DNA from: Flavobacteriales bacterium
Lineage (GTDB): Bacteria; Bacteroidota; Bacteroidia; Flavobacteriales; PHOS-HE28
Assembly (NCBI GenBank): GCA_008016945.1
Contig: SSGN01000036.1
Location: 1 to 14,643, forward strand
Direction of reading: 5' to 3'
DNA: 14,643 nt
Below, piece after piece: positions 1 through 8,123 of the stretch. The notes below the pieces were generated by a model. It was not told the DNA's origin and did no database searches. It was given only the letters and a program-made list of their open reading frames with translations. The position numbers were made by a program, and so were the translations under genes. Within the stretch, counting starts at the first letter, position 1, and every line of letters starts with the position of its first letter.

Positions 1-24
1 AGGACCGCTCCGTGCGGTCCTTTC
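1..24 (+). terminator. Rho-independent terminator-like hairpin
   Basis: AGGACCGC (1-8) pairs perfectly with GCGGTCCT (14-21) around a five-base loop, and TTTCCCC follows. This fits an intrinsic terminator for a plus-strand gene ending just left of the window. The T tract is short (three Ts), so efficiency is uncertain, and the gene it serves cannot be seen. Confidence 0.65.
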
Positions 25-315
25 CCCTGATATCACCATGCGACCCACGCAGTGGACCCGGTGTTGTCGCCATGGAAGAGTAGGCACATCCCGGCGCCTA
101 TCCAAGGCGAGCCAACCTCCTTATGGGTGCCTCGAAGAACCTCGAACGGATGGCGCGCGCCGCTATCATTCGTCCAGACGAGGCGCTCCGAAGAGAGGAT
201 ACTGGATCGAAGTATCCGACTGAGGAGCAACAAAGTATGGGCGAATGAGAGCAAGCGATGACCGCTGTGCTTCTTTCTCATGAACGCCGCCGGAACGAGG
301 TTCTTCGAGATACCC
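25..315. other. Gene-free stretch, no recognisable content
   Basis: About 290 bases lie between the left-edge terminator and the stop codon of the prolyl oligopeptidase. Short open frames exist on both strands, but none shows a recognisable protein family. A small perfect hairpin (GGATAC at 197-202, GTATCC at 212-217, nine-base loop) is present without a T tract. No tRNA cloverleaf or repeat was recognised. The stretch could hold the terminator of the minus-strand peptidase gene or a small RNA, but nothing visible supports either. Confidence 0.4.
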
Positions 316-2487
<2,172 letters not shown>

Positions 2488-2513
2488 CGGAAGAGGCGGG
2501 GTTGTGGACCGGG

Positions 2514-2542
2514 CAAATGTAGAAGCCCGCTGCGGGTGGCAA
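2514..2542 (-). promoter_or_regulatory. Bacteroidota-type promoter for the prolyl oligopeptidase gene
   Basis: Read on the minus strand, TTG (2542-2540) is followed after exactly 18 bases by TACATTTG (2521-2514), a full match to the -7 consensus TAnnTTTG used by the primary sigma factor of Bacteroidota. The start codon is about 27 bases further on, giving a short leader, as is usual in the phylum. The element overlaps the hairpin at 2522-2550. Confidence 0.75.
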
Positions 2543-2550
2543 CGGGCTTC
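2522..2550 (-). terminator. Terminator-like hairpin between histidine kinase and peptidase genes
   Basis: GAAGCCCG (2522-2529) and CGGGCTTC (2543-2550) form a perfect eight-base-pair stem with a 13-base loop, 35 bases past the stop codon of the minus-strand histidine kinase. On the minus strand the stem is followed by TACATTTG rather than a clean T run, so as a terminator it is imperfect. The spacer and the -33 TTG of the downstream promoter lie inside the stem-loop. Confidence 0.45.
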
Positions 2551-2585
2551 GGGCTTCGTTCGGTGGCCGTCGGTTCGGATCGTGC

Positions 2586-3902
2586 TCAGGCGCGCTTCCG
2601 GTGTTGTTTCACCGCAGGCACCAGTTCATAGACCGTTCCCGGTCCGGCGACCAGGGACACCGTGGTGTCCAGCTGCCCGGCCAAGGTGTGGATCAGGTCC
2701 ATGCCCAGGCTGTTGGGGCGCTCCCATTTGCTGCGGTCGGGCAGGCCAACGCCATCGTCCCCCATACGCATGTGCAGCCCGGTCTGTTCATCCCCGTCGA
2801 TGTGAACGATGATGGTACCCCGCTTACGCCCCTTGAAGGCATACTTCAGGGAGTTGGAGATCACCTCGTTGAGGATCAACCCCAGGGGGATCAGGGTGTC
2901 CACGCCCATGGTGGGGACATTGATGCGGATGTCCATCTCGAGCGCGGTGTCGATGGTATAGGCGTAGCACAGGTCGCGCGTCAGATGTGAGAGGTAGCTG
3001 TTCACATCGATGTTGGCCAGGTCCTTGCTCAGGTAGGTCTGCTCATGCACCAGGGCCATCGCGCTCACCCGGTTCACGCATTCGTTGAAGAGTTCGGTGG
3101 TCTTCGGGTCGCTCACTTGGTCCATCTGGAAACGGATCAGGCTCTTCACGATCTGGAGGTTGTTCTTCACCCGGTGGTGGATCTCCTTGATCATCACTTC
3201 CTTCTCCTCCTTGCTCAGCATGGTCTCGCGCAGTTCCTTGTTGGCGACTTCGAGGTTGTGCTTGGCGATGTTCAGCTGTTCCGATCGCAAGCGGCTTTCG
3301 AGCAACAGCTTGTTGCTCACCCCCACCAGCCAGGCGAACACCACAGCGAACAGGCAGGCGGAGAGCAGCAGGAATTGGGCTTCATTCCAACGGTCGGAGA
3401 GGGTGGTCGTGTACCTGCCGAGGCCCTGCTCATGCACCTGCCGTGTGGTGCGGTCGATCGCCGATTGGGCGCGTTGCATGATGAAGTCGAAGACCACTTC
3501 GTTCGGCCGTTGCTCGCTCCACGAGCCCTGTTCCACCATGGCGTTGGCATGGATCGAGTCGGCCTGTTGCAGGAACTGGTTCAACGTGCCGGGCAGTTCG
3601 TTCATGCCCGGTGAGGTCTTGTAGAGGGTGGCCAGCTGTTCGACGGTGGCGCGTGCGTTGCCGAGCTCCACGGGCCATTGGTACTGCTTGGTGCCCACGT
3701 CCATGCGGTGGGTCAGGCTGAGGTGGCCGAGCGTTCCGCTGAGGCGGCTCAGGTCATCGAGCAGGTGGATCTCCTGGGCGATCTTCTCCTGCAACTGCCG
3801 GGAACGGGAGATCAGCAGCAGGCCATAGACGATGAAGGCCGACACCAGGACCACCGCCACCAGTGGCCAGGAGCGTGGAGTGAAGCGCTTCGAGAAAGCC
3901 AT
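2586..3902 (-). CDS. Membrane sensor histidine kinase, HisKA_2 type
   Basis: A 438-residue two-component sensor kinase. Residues 12-32 and 177-195 are membrane segments enclosing about 145 mostly helical residues that form the extracytoplasmic sensor. A linker (about 196-235) leads to a HisKA_2 box, EIHHRVKNNLQI, with the phosphoacceptor at His242 or His243, typical of the class that often pairs with single-domain regulators. The ATPase domain has an N-box (NEVISNSLKYAF, Asn345 and Asn350), a G1 box (DDGVGLP, about 382-388) and a LGMDLIHTLAGQL segment typical of this class near 399-411. I chose the ATG at 3902 because AAGGGG lies six bases upstream and a basic N-terminus then leads straight into the first membrane helix. 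The frame stays open to a GTG at 4049, but the extra 49 residues look non-native. No regulator gene is adjacent; the single-domain regulator at 6399-6776 resembles usual partners, but this pairing is inference. The signal sensed is unknown. Confidence 0.9.
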   Translation of the reverse strand: MAFSKRFTPRSWPLVAVVLVSAFIVYGLLLISRSRQLQEKIAQEIHLLDDLSRLSGTLGHLSLTHRMDVGTKQYQWPVELGNARATVEQLATLYKTSPGMNELPGTLNQFLQQADSIHANAMVEQGSWSEQRPNEVVFDFIMQRAQSAIDRTTRQVHEQGLGRYTTTLSDRWNEAQFLLLSACLFAVVFAWLVGVSNKLLLESRLRSEQLNIAKHNLEVANKELRETMLSKEEKEVMIKEIHHRVKNNLQIVKSLIRFQMDQVSDPKTTELFNECVNRVSAMALVHEQTYLSKDLANIDVNSYLSHLTRDLCYAYTIDTALEMDIRINVPTMGVDTLIPLGLILNEVISNSLKYAFKGRKRGTIIVHIDGDEQTGLHMRMGDDGVGLPDRSKWERPNSLGMDLIHTLAGQLDTTVSLVAGPGTVYELVPAVKQHRKRA

Positions 3903-4151
3903 CGCGGTCCCCTTCAACGCACCAAGCATCGGCATGGTTACCGCGGCAGGGAAGTGGTCGGCCAACAGCGACCTGCTGCAAGGGAAGGCCTGTTGCCTGG
4001 CAGGGTTCGCTCGGATGAAGGAGTCCGAGGCTACCTTTCGGACAGGCACCGTCCGATGATCATCACGTAGCGGTGTCCACAGGATCGGCTTGGGCGCCGC
4101 ATGTGCGAAGAAGAGGCCTGGGGGCGGGTGTGAGGGGCCGCGAACTGGCGC

Positions 4152-4709
4152 CTATGGCTCGATCCGTGATCGCATCCGGGCCTCGAACGTCTGGAGCAGT
4201 CCGGTGAGGTGTTCGGTGGAAGCGGTGCGCAGCTCTTGGTGCAGGCGTACCACGTTGGAGCGGCTCATGCCCGAGGTGCGGTGGGCATCCTCGTCCGACC
4301 GCATCAGTTGCTTGAGGTGGATCCCGCCGCGTGCCGTGTTCTTGTTGCCGGTATGGATAAGGTCGGCGATCGTGATCCTGCACTCGCCCGGTTGAACTTG
4401 GATGCTCACGGTGTAGCTCACCGTGCCCATGGTCTCCTCGCGGCCGGTCAGCATGGTGGATCGGAAGTTCAGCCGTGCGGTCCCTTTGAGCGTGCCTGCG
4501 GTGCGGTCGGTGAGCAGCAACCGGGCACCGGGCTCCTTGCCGAACGACCAGGTCCAGGCATCTAAAGCGGCATCGTGCAGCTGCACGGCGTTCAACGGCG
4601 CGGATATCGACCGCGCAATGCTCAGCGCCGCCCCCAGGTTCATGTCCTGGGCGACCCCCTGGTGCAGTACGACCAGGAACAGCGGGAGTAGCACGTGCCG
4701 GAGGCGCAT
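4152..4709 (-). CDS. DUF4468-like secreted protein
   Basis: A 185-residue exported protein. Residues 1-20 form a signal peptide (MRLRH, a hydrophobic core, then QGVAQ with cleavage near residue 20 or 21). The mature part resembles DUF4468, a family with a TBP-like fold found mostly in Bacteroidota: an early W-T-W segment (52-54), the paired strands GTVSYTVSIQVQPG and CRITIADLIH (95-119), and a helical C-terminus (about 148-180). The function of the family is not established. I chose the ATG at 4709; an in-frame TTG at 4721 would add four residues and is less likely. The gene is divergent from the NYN-domain gene with 76 bases between start codons, so the two may share a control region. The family assignment rests on pattern recall and is moderately certain; the secreted nature is clearer. 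Confidence 0.75.
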   Translation of the reverse strand: MRLRHVLLPLFLVVLHQGVAQDMNLGAALSIARSISAPLNAVQLHDAALDAWTWSFGKEPGARLLLTDRTAGTLKGTARLNFRSTMLTGREETMGTVSYTVSIQVQPGECRITIADLIHTGNKNTARGGIHLKQLMRSDEDAHRTSGMSRSNVVRLHQELRTASTEHLTGLLQTFEARMRSRIEP

Positions 4710-4750
4710 GATGGGCTGCAAGTTAGGGGTGGAACGCGACCCCCGAGCCC

Positions 4751-4758
4751 TACCTTTG
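4751..4758 (+). promoter_or_regulatory. Promoter -7 box for the NYN-domain gene
   Basis: TACCTTTG matches TAnnTTTG exactly and ends 27 bases before the ATG at 4786, the same distance as at the prolyl oligopeptidase promoter. No TTG lies at the expected 17-23-base distance upstream, so the -33 half is weak or replaced by an activator. Confidence 0.5.
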
Positions 4759-4785
4759 CGCCCTATCCTTTACCCCTATTGGACC

Positions 4786-5712
4786 ATGAATGCAGGTAAC
4801 CAAGCCTTGAAGGTGGGTGTGTTCTACGATGGAAGTTATTACACCCATGTGAGCAACTACTACAACTACGTGCATGCGCACCGTCGGCGGATCCACATCG
4901 GCGGGCTGCACGACTACGTGAAGCACATGGTGGCGGAGCGGGAAGGCACCAGGCCCAACCTCTGCCACATCATCGACATCCATTTCTTCCGTGGGCGGTT
5001 CAACGCACGGGAGGCCAACGAGAAGCCGAACCAGCTCTACCACGACCGGGTGTTCGACGATGTGCTGATGTACAACAACGTGCAGACCCACTACCTCCCG
5101 CTGAAGGACATGATGGGCCGGAAGAAGGAGAAGGGGATCGACGTGCTGATGGCGTTGGAGACCTATGAGCTATGCATGCTCAAACGGTACGATGTGGTGG
5201 TGTTGGTGGCCTCCGATGGCGACCATGTGCCCTTGGTGCGCAAGCTGCACGCCTTGGGGTGCAAGACCATGCTCCTGGGTTGGGACTTCGAGTTCACCGA
5301 TGCGGAGACCGGCGAGCAGCAATACACACGTACCAGCACCGACCTGTGGAACGAGGTGACCTATCCCTTGCCCATGCACGACCTGATCGAGGAAGGGCTG
5401 AAGGACGATGACGAACTCATCCGCGACCTGTTCGTGGTGCGAGACGACCGTGCGCGCGAGGTGGAGGAGGCCTTGGACATGGATCCGGAGGTGCGACACC
5501 AGAGCAGTGTCATGAGCCTGATGAACGGCTACGGTTTCATCCGCTTCCCGGACAACAACCTGTTCTTCCTGCGCGAGGATCTGGTGGATACGGACTTCGC
5601 CGACCTGCGGGTGGGCGACATGCTCGAGTTCGGGGTGGCGGTGAACGCGCGCGGCCAACGGGTGGCCAAACTGATCACACGGGTGTCCGACGCAGGCCTG
5701 CCTGTGGGTTGA
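4786..5712 (+). CDS. NYN-domain putative RNase with C-terminal cold-shock-like domain
   Basis: A 308-residue cytoplasmic protein. Residues 8-190 match the NYN (LabA/DUF88, PIN-like) nuclease fold. The acidic metal-site residues are in place: Asp15 in VFYDGSYY, Asp119 in EKGIDVLMALE, and Asp144 and Asp146 in VASDGDHVPLV. Families with this core are usually metal-dependent ribonucleases. An acidic helical linker (about 197-235) follows. Residues 247-298 look like a cold-shock/OB-type RNA-binding domain: the RNP1-like GYGFIRF at 248-254, FFLRED at 260-265, and LRVGDMLEF. The two halves suggest an RNA-binding nuclease. The start at 4786 was chosen because homology begins a few residues later and a -7 box sits upstream; the longer open frame from 4423 runs antisense over the DUF4468 gene. 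The convergent kinase gene ends six bases beyond the stop. RNA target and activity are unknown. Confidence 0.85.
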   Translation: MNAGNQALKVGVFYDGSYYTHVSNYYNYVHAHRRRIHIGGLHDYVKHMVAEREGTRPNLCHIIDIHFFRGRFNAREANEKPNQLYHDRVFDDVLMYNNVQTHYLPLKDMMGRKKEKGIDVLMALETYELCMLKRYDVVVLVASDGDHVPLVRKLHALGCKTMLLGWDFEFTDAETGEQQYTRTSTDLWNEVTYPLPMHDLIEEGLKDDDELIRDLFVVRDDRAREVEEALDMDPEVRHQSSVMSLMNGYGFIRFPDNNLFFLREDLVDTDFADLRVGDMLEFGVAVNARGQRVAKLITRVSDAGLPVG

Positions 5713-5718
5713 TCCCGG

Positions 5719-6402
5719 CTAACCCGGCAGGCACAGGGTGAAGGTGCATCCTGCGCCTTCGCCCGGGCTTTCGGCGCGTAAGGTGCCTTTGTGGGCCAAG
5801 GCCACGGCGTGCATCCGGGCCAAAGTGCCTCGGCCTTGCGATTCCCCAGCGGTGGGCCTGCTGCCCAGCCAGGCGAAACGCTCGAACACCTGGGCCAGTT
5901 CGTTGGCGCTAAGCCCCACACCATGATCACGCACCTGTAGCGCCACGCCTTCGGGGGTGCGGGACAGGTCCACCTCCACCTCGGCGCCCGGGGCGGAGAA
6001 TTTGAAGGCATTGGTCAACAGCGCATCCACGACCTCGCCGATGGCGCGTGGGTCGGCGGTGACCAGCAAGCCCGGGTCGGAACGGGAGAGGATCCGGATC
6101 CCTTTGCGGTCGGAACGGTACCGGAGCAGGTCGATCCGCTCGTTCACCAGGGCCGTGAGGTCGAACTCCTGGGGGGCGAGCACCGGCGTGCCCCGGGGCA
6201 CCTCCATGTCGTCCATCAACTGCTCCACCTCGCGCAGGGCCTTGAAGAACTGCTGCTCTCCGTAGCGCCCGACCTCCTCACGTTCCTCCACTTCGGCGGA
6301 CTCCTTCAATCGCTCCAGGGCCTGTTGCAGGCCGATCAACCGGTTGCGAAGGTCGTGCGAGAAGCGGTGGAGGCGTTCGGCTTGGTGGGGCGTGGCTCTC
6401 AT
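5719..6402 (-). CDS. Soluble histidine kinase without sensor domain
   Basis: A 227-residue kinase with no membrane segment or recognisable sensor domain. The dimerisation helix carries the H-box RFSHDLRNRL with His16, unusually close to the N-terminus. The ATPase domain has an N-box (LLTNAFKFS, Asn131), a G1 box (RDHGVGL, 158-164), an F-box-like FERFAWLG (173-180) and a degenerate G2 region (GRGTLARMHAVALAHKG, 190-206) in place of the usual GLGL. With so little input machinery it probably receives its signal from a partner protein or from the regulators encoded just before it. The ATG at 6402 overlaps the stop of the upstream regulator as ATGA, which implies coupled translation and decides the start over an in-frame upstream option at 6486. 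It is the last gene of a minus-strand regulator-regulator-kinase set. Catalytic competence is likely but not certain given the G2 box. Confidence 0.88.
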   Translation of the reverse strand: MRATPHQAERLHRFSHDLRNRLIGLQQALERLKESAEVEEREEVGRYGEQQFFKALREVEQLMDDMEVPRGTPVLAPQEFDLTALVNERIDLLRYRSDRKGIRILSRSDPGLLVTADPRAIGEVVDALLTNAFKFSAPGAEVEVDLSRTPEGVALQVRDHGVGLSANELAQVFERFAWLGSRPTAGESQGRGTLARMHAVALAHKGTLRAESPGEGAGCTFTLCLPG

Positions 6403-6776
6403 GGTCGCACCGGCACCGGCCGGATGTAGTGCTGCAGGACATCCTCGAGGCTGTCCGCGTTGATCGGTTTGCTCAGGTAGTGGCAATCCTTCAGCGCATG
6501 GATGGCGGAGATGATCTCGGGATTGGTGCTCGCCGTGAGGAAGAGGATAGGGGTGGGGGTGCGCGCATGGATCTCCTGGGCCAGCTCGAGTCCGTTCTTC
6601 GTGCCTTTCAGGTAGATGTCCATCACGATGAGGTCGGGCGTATGCTGTTGCAGGAGCACCTCGGCCTCTTCGGAGCTGCGGGCGGTACCCACCACCTCGA
6701 AGCCCATCCGCTCCAGCTGGAGCCGATAGCCGAAAGAAATGATGGTCTCGTCTTCGATGATCAGGATCTTTTTCAT
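6399..6776 (-). CDS. Single-domain response regulator (receiver only)
   Basis: A 125-residue CheY-like receiver with no output domain. Visible residues are the acidic pocket Glu8-Asp9, the phosphoacceptor Asp53 in VMDIYLKG, Thr81 in FLTAS, and Lys103 in SKP. The MDIYLKGTKNG loop resembles receivers that work with HisKA_2/HWE kinases, so the membrane kinase at 2586-3902 is a possible partner in addition to the adjacent soluble kinase; that is inference. The ATG at 6776 puts MKKILIIEDE at the N-terminus, as expected for the fold; an upstream in-frame start at 6830 would add 18 unrelated residues and overlap the previous gene. The stop overlaps the kinase start (ATGA), and the preceding regulator ends 25 bases upstream. 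Such stand-alone receivers relay phosphate or act by protein contact rather than by binding DNA. Confidence 0.92.
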   Translation of the reverse strand: MKKILIIEDETIISFGYRLQLERMGFEVVGTARSSEEAEVLLQQHTPDLIVMDIYLKGTKNGLELAQEIHARTPTPILFLTASTNPEIISAIHALKDCHYLSKPINADSLEDVLQHYIRPVPVRP

Positions 6777-6801
6777 GGGAGAGTGGAGCAGTGTGAGAGA
6801 T

Positions 6802-7233
6802 CTACAAGTCGATGTTGCGTGTACGGTCATGTTCGCGGACCACGCGTTCGAAGCTTTCCACGGAGAGGGCCTTCTCCACGTAGCCGATCACGGATCGGAA
6901 GGAGAGGGCTTTCTCCAGGTCCACCGGGCGGTTGCTGCTGCTGAACATGATCACGCTGGTGCATCCGTTGGGCAGCAGGCCTTCCGACTCGCAGAACGAG
7001 AGCAGGTCGAAGCCGGTGTGTTTGGGCATGTTGATGTCCACGAACATCAGGTCGGGTCGCTCGCGTCCTTCACGCAGGTAGTCCAGCGCTTCGTCGGCGG
7101 AGGTGAAGGTGGTCAGTCGGCCTTGGTAGCCGGCCTTCTTGAGCACGAGCTTGGTCACGAAGTTGCAGTCGTCCTCGTCGTCCACCAGTAGGATGTGGGC
7201 AACGGAGGTGTGTACGGGGGCGTAGGTGGTCAT
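6802..7233 (-). CDS. Single-domain response regulator (receiver only)
   Basis: A 143-residue receiver protein and first gene of the signalling cluster. The pocket is Asp18-Asp19 in LVDDED, the phosphoacceptor is Asp66 in VDINMPKHTG, and the switch residue lies in the MFSSS segment (Ser98 or Ser99). The conserved Lys121 is followed by Ala (VEKAL) instead of the near-invariant Pro of the KP motif, a small departure that could change the conformation of the phosphorylated loop. No DNA-binding or enzymatic output domain is present; the C-terminus ends after the last receiver helix with a short charged tail. The ATG at 7233 is the only start that keeps the first strand. The second receiver gene starts 25 bases after its stop. 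The type is common in Bacteroidota as a relay protein. Confidence 0.92.
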   Translation of the reverse strand: MTTYAPVHTSVAHILLVDDEDDCNFVTKLVLKKAGYQGRLTTFTSADEALDYLREGRERPDLMFVDINMPKHTGFDLLSFCESEGLLPNGCTSVIMFSSSNRPVDLEKALSFRSVIGYVEKALSVESFERVVREHDRTRNIDL

Positions 7234-7283
7234 CGCCCGGTTCTACGTGGCCTGGGCTCCAATGGTTCCATCTCCGACCGGGC

Positions 7284-7652
7284 CTATTCCTTGAACACCA
7301 ACCACACGGCAACAACCAGGAGCAGGGCGGCCAGGGCGTGGTTCCAGCGCAGGGCCTCTTCCTTGAAGGCCACCAGGCTGAACACGACGAACACCGCCAG
7401 GGTGATCACCTCCTGGATCACCTTCAGTTGCACCAGGCTGAACGGGCCGCCCTGGCTCAGGTGGCCGAGGCGGTTGGCAGGCACCTGCAGCACGTACTCG
7501 AAGAACGCCATGCCCCAGCTGATCAGGATGATGGAGAACAGCCCCAGGCTCTTGCCCCAGGCGAAGTCCTTGAAACGGAGGTGGCCGTACCAGGCCAGTG
7601 TCATGAACACGTTGGAGAGCAGCAGGAGCACGATGGTCCAGAGGCCTTTCAT
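7284..7652 (-). CDS. DMT-family small membrane protein (DUF486/COG3169)
   Basis: A 122-residue integral membrane protein with four predicted helices (about 4-22, 35-54, 76-96 and 102-121). It matches the DUF486 family, one of the single-repeat members of the drug/metabolite transporter superfamily, in length, in the N-terminal TxxLLLxSNVFMTLAWYGHL pattern, in the central AFFEYxLQVPANR motif and in the C-terminal FKEEALRWNH segment. Four-helix members presumably work as dimers; no substrate is established for this family. The ATG at 7652 (MKGLW) is chosen because the upstream in-frame extension to 7703 is proline- and arginine-rich and not family-like. It lies 50 bases upstream of the first response regulator on the same strand, so co-transcription is possible, though no functional link is evident. 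It is divergent from the channel-like gene, with 106 bases between starts. Confidence 0.88.
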   Translation of the reverse strand: MKGLWTIVLLLLSNVFMTLAWYGHLRFKDFAWGKSLGLFSIILISWGMAFFEYVLQVPANRLGHLSQGGPFSLVQLKVIQEVITLAVFVVFSLVAFKEEALRWNHALAALLLVVAVWLVFKE

Positions 7653-7746
7653 GGTGGTGCGTGTGGCGCGAAGGTGCGGTGGCGGAGGGGTGGTGCGCAC
7701 CACGGCGGCCGGTGGACGGCCAACCGGACCTTGTTGATCCGGGATC

Positions 7747-7754
7747 TACCTTTC
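7747..7754 (+). promoter_or_regulatory. Weak -7-like box before the channel-like gene
   Basis: TACCTTTC differs from TAnnTTTG only at the last base. It lies four bases before the ATG at 7759, which would make the message leaderless or nearly so. A TTG at 7731-7733 is only 13 bases away, shorter than the 17-23 expected, so this is a weak call. Confidence 0.3.
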
Positions 7755-7758
7755 CCAC

Positions 7759-8118
7759 ATGTTCGAACACCGGTCACGGCCGTTGCTGCCCTGGGCCGCC
7801 TACCTCCGCAGGCAGGTGCGTTTCGTGGCGATGGCCTTCTTGTTCGTGGGTGGTTCGTTGGCGTTGGGCGTGGTGGGCTACATCTACTTCGCGGGCTACG
7901 GGTTCACCGATGCTTTCCTGAACGCGAGCATGATCCTCGGCGGCATGGGGCCCGTGGGTGAGCTGCCGAACGCCTCCGCGAAATACTTCGCCTCGTTCTA
8001 TGCTTTGTACAGCGGTATCGCGTTGTTGGGCACGGTGGCCATCATGCTCACCCCGCTGGTGCACCGCATGCTGCATCGGCTTCACCTGGATGAAGGCGAC
8101 ACGGACCACGGGGGGTGA
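7759..8118 (+). CDS. Two-helix potassium-channel-like membrane protein with altered filter
   Basis: A 119-residue protein laid out like one ion-channel pore unit: a basic N-terminus, helix one (about 22-44), a re-entrant pore-helix-like segment (FTDAFLNASMIL, 49-60), a loop, and helix two (about 75-100) ending in a His/Arg/Asp-rich tail. Segment 49-70 aligns without gaps to the Ion_trans_2 pore (pattern F-x-D-A, then the filter, then P), and the following K-x-F-A-x-x-Y-x-L-x-x-G-I-x-L-L also fits helix two. The TTVGYGD filter, however, is replaced by GGMGPVG (61-67): only the first filter glycine is kept, tyrosine becomes proline and the second glycine becomes valine. Potassium selectivity is therefore not expected. 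It may be a non-selective or non-conducting relative, or a structural homologue with a new role. The upstream gene is divergent and the downstream paaY-like gene converges with five bases between stops. The channel-fold reading is inference from spacing. Confidence 0.75.
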   Translation: MFEHRSRPLLPWAAYLRRQVRFVAMAFLFVGGSLALGVVGYIYFAGYGFTDAFLNASMILGGMGPVGELPNASAKYFASFYALYSGIALLGTVAIMLTPLVHRMLHRLHLDEGDTDHGG

Positions 8119-8123
8119 GGTGG

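Noticed and set aside
33..281. Small open frames on both strands in the left gap
   Set aside because: Neither frame shows a recognisable family, signal peptide or start context.
3903..4049. 49-residue extension of the HisKA_2 kinase from a GTG at 4049
   Set aside because: The ATG at 3902 has AAGGGG six bases upstream and leads into a basic N-terminus and membrane helix; the extension shows no signal or domain.
4055..4064. GATGATCATC palindrome beside a six-base-pair TCGGAC/GTCCGA hairpin (4038-4056)
   Set aside because: Short, without a T tract and not placed at a convincing promoter; could be chance.
4423..4785. N-terminal extension of the NYN-domain frame
   Set aside because: It overlaps the DUF4468 gene on the other strand, runs through the TACCTTTG promoter box, and has no family similarity; the ATG at 4786 starts just before the NYN fold.
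7235..7283. GCCCGGT/ACCGGGC inverted repeat between the DMT gene and the first response regulator
   Set aside because: Seven-base arms with a 35-base loop in GC-rich DNA are not good evidence for a terminator or operator.
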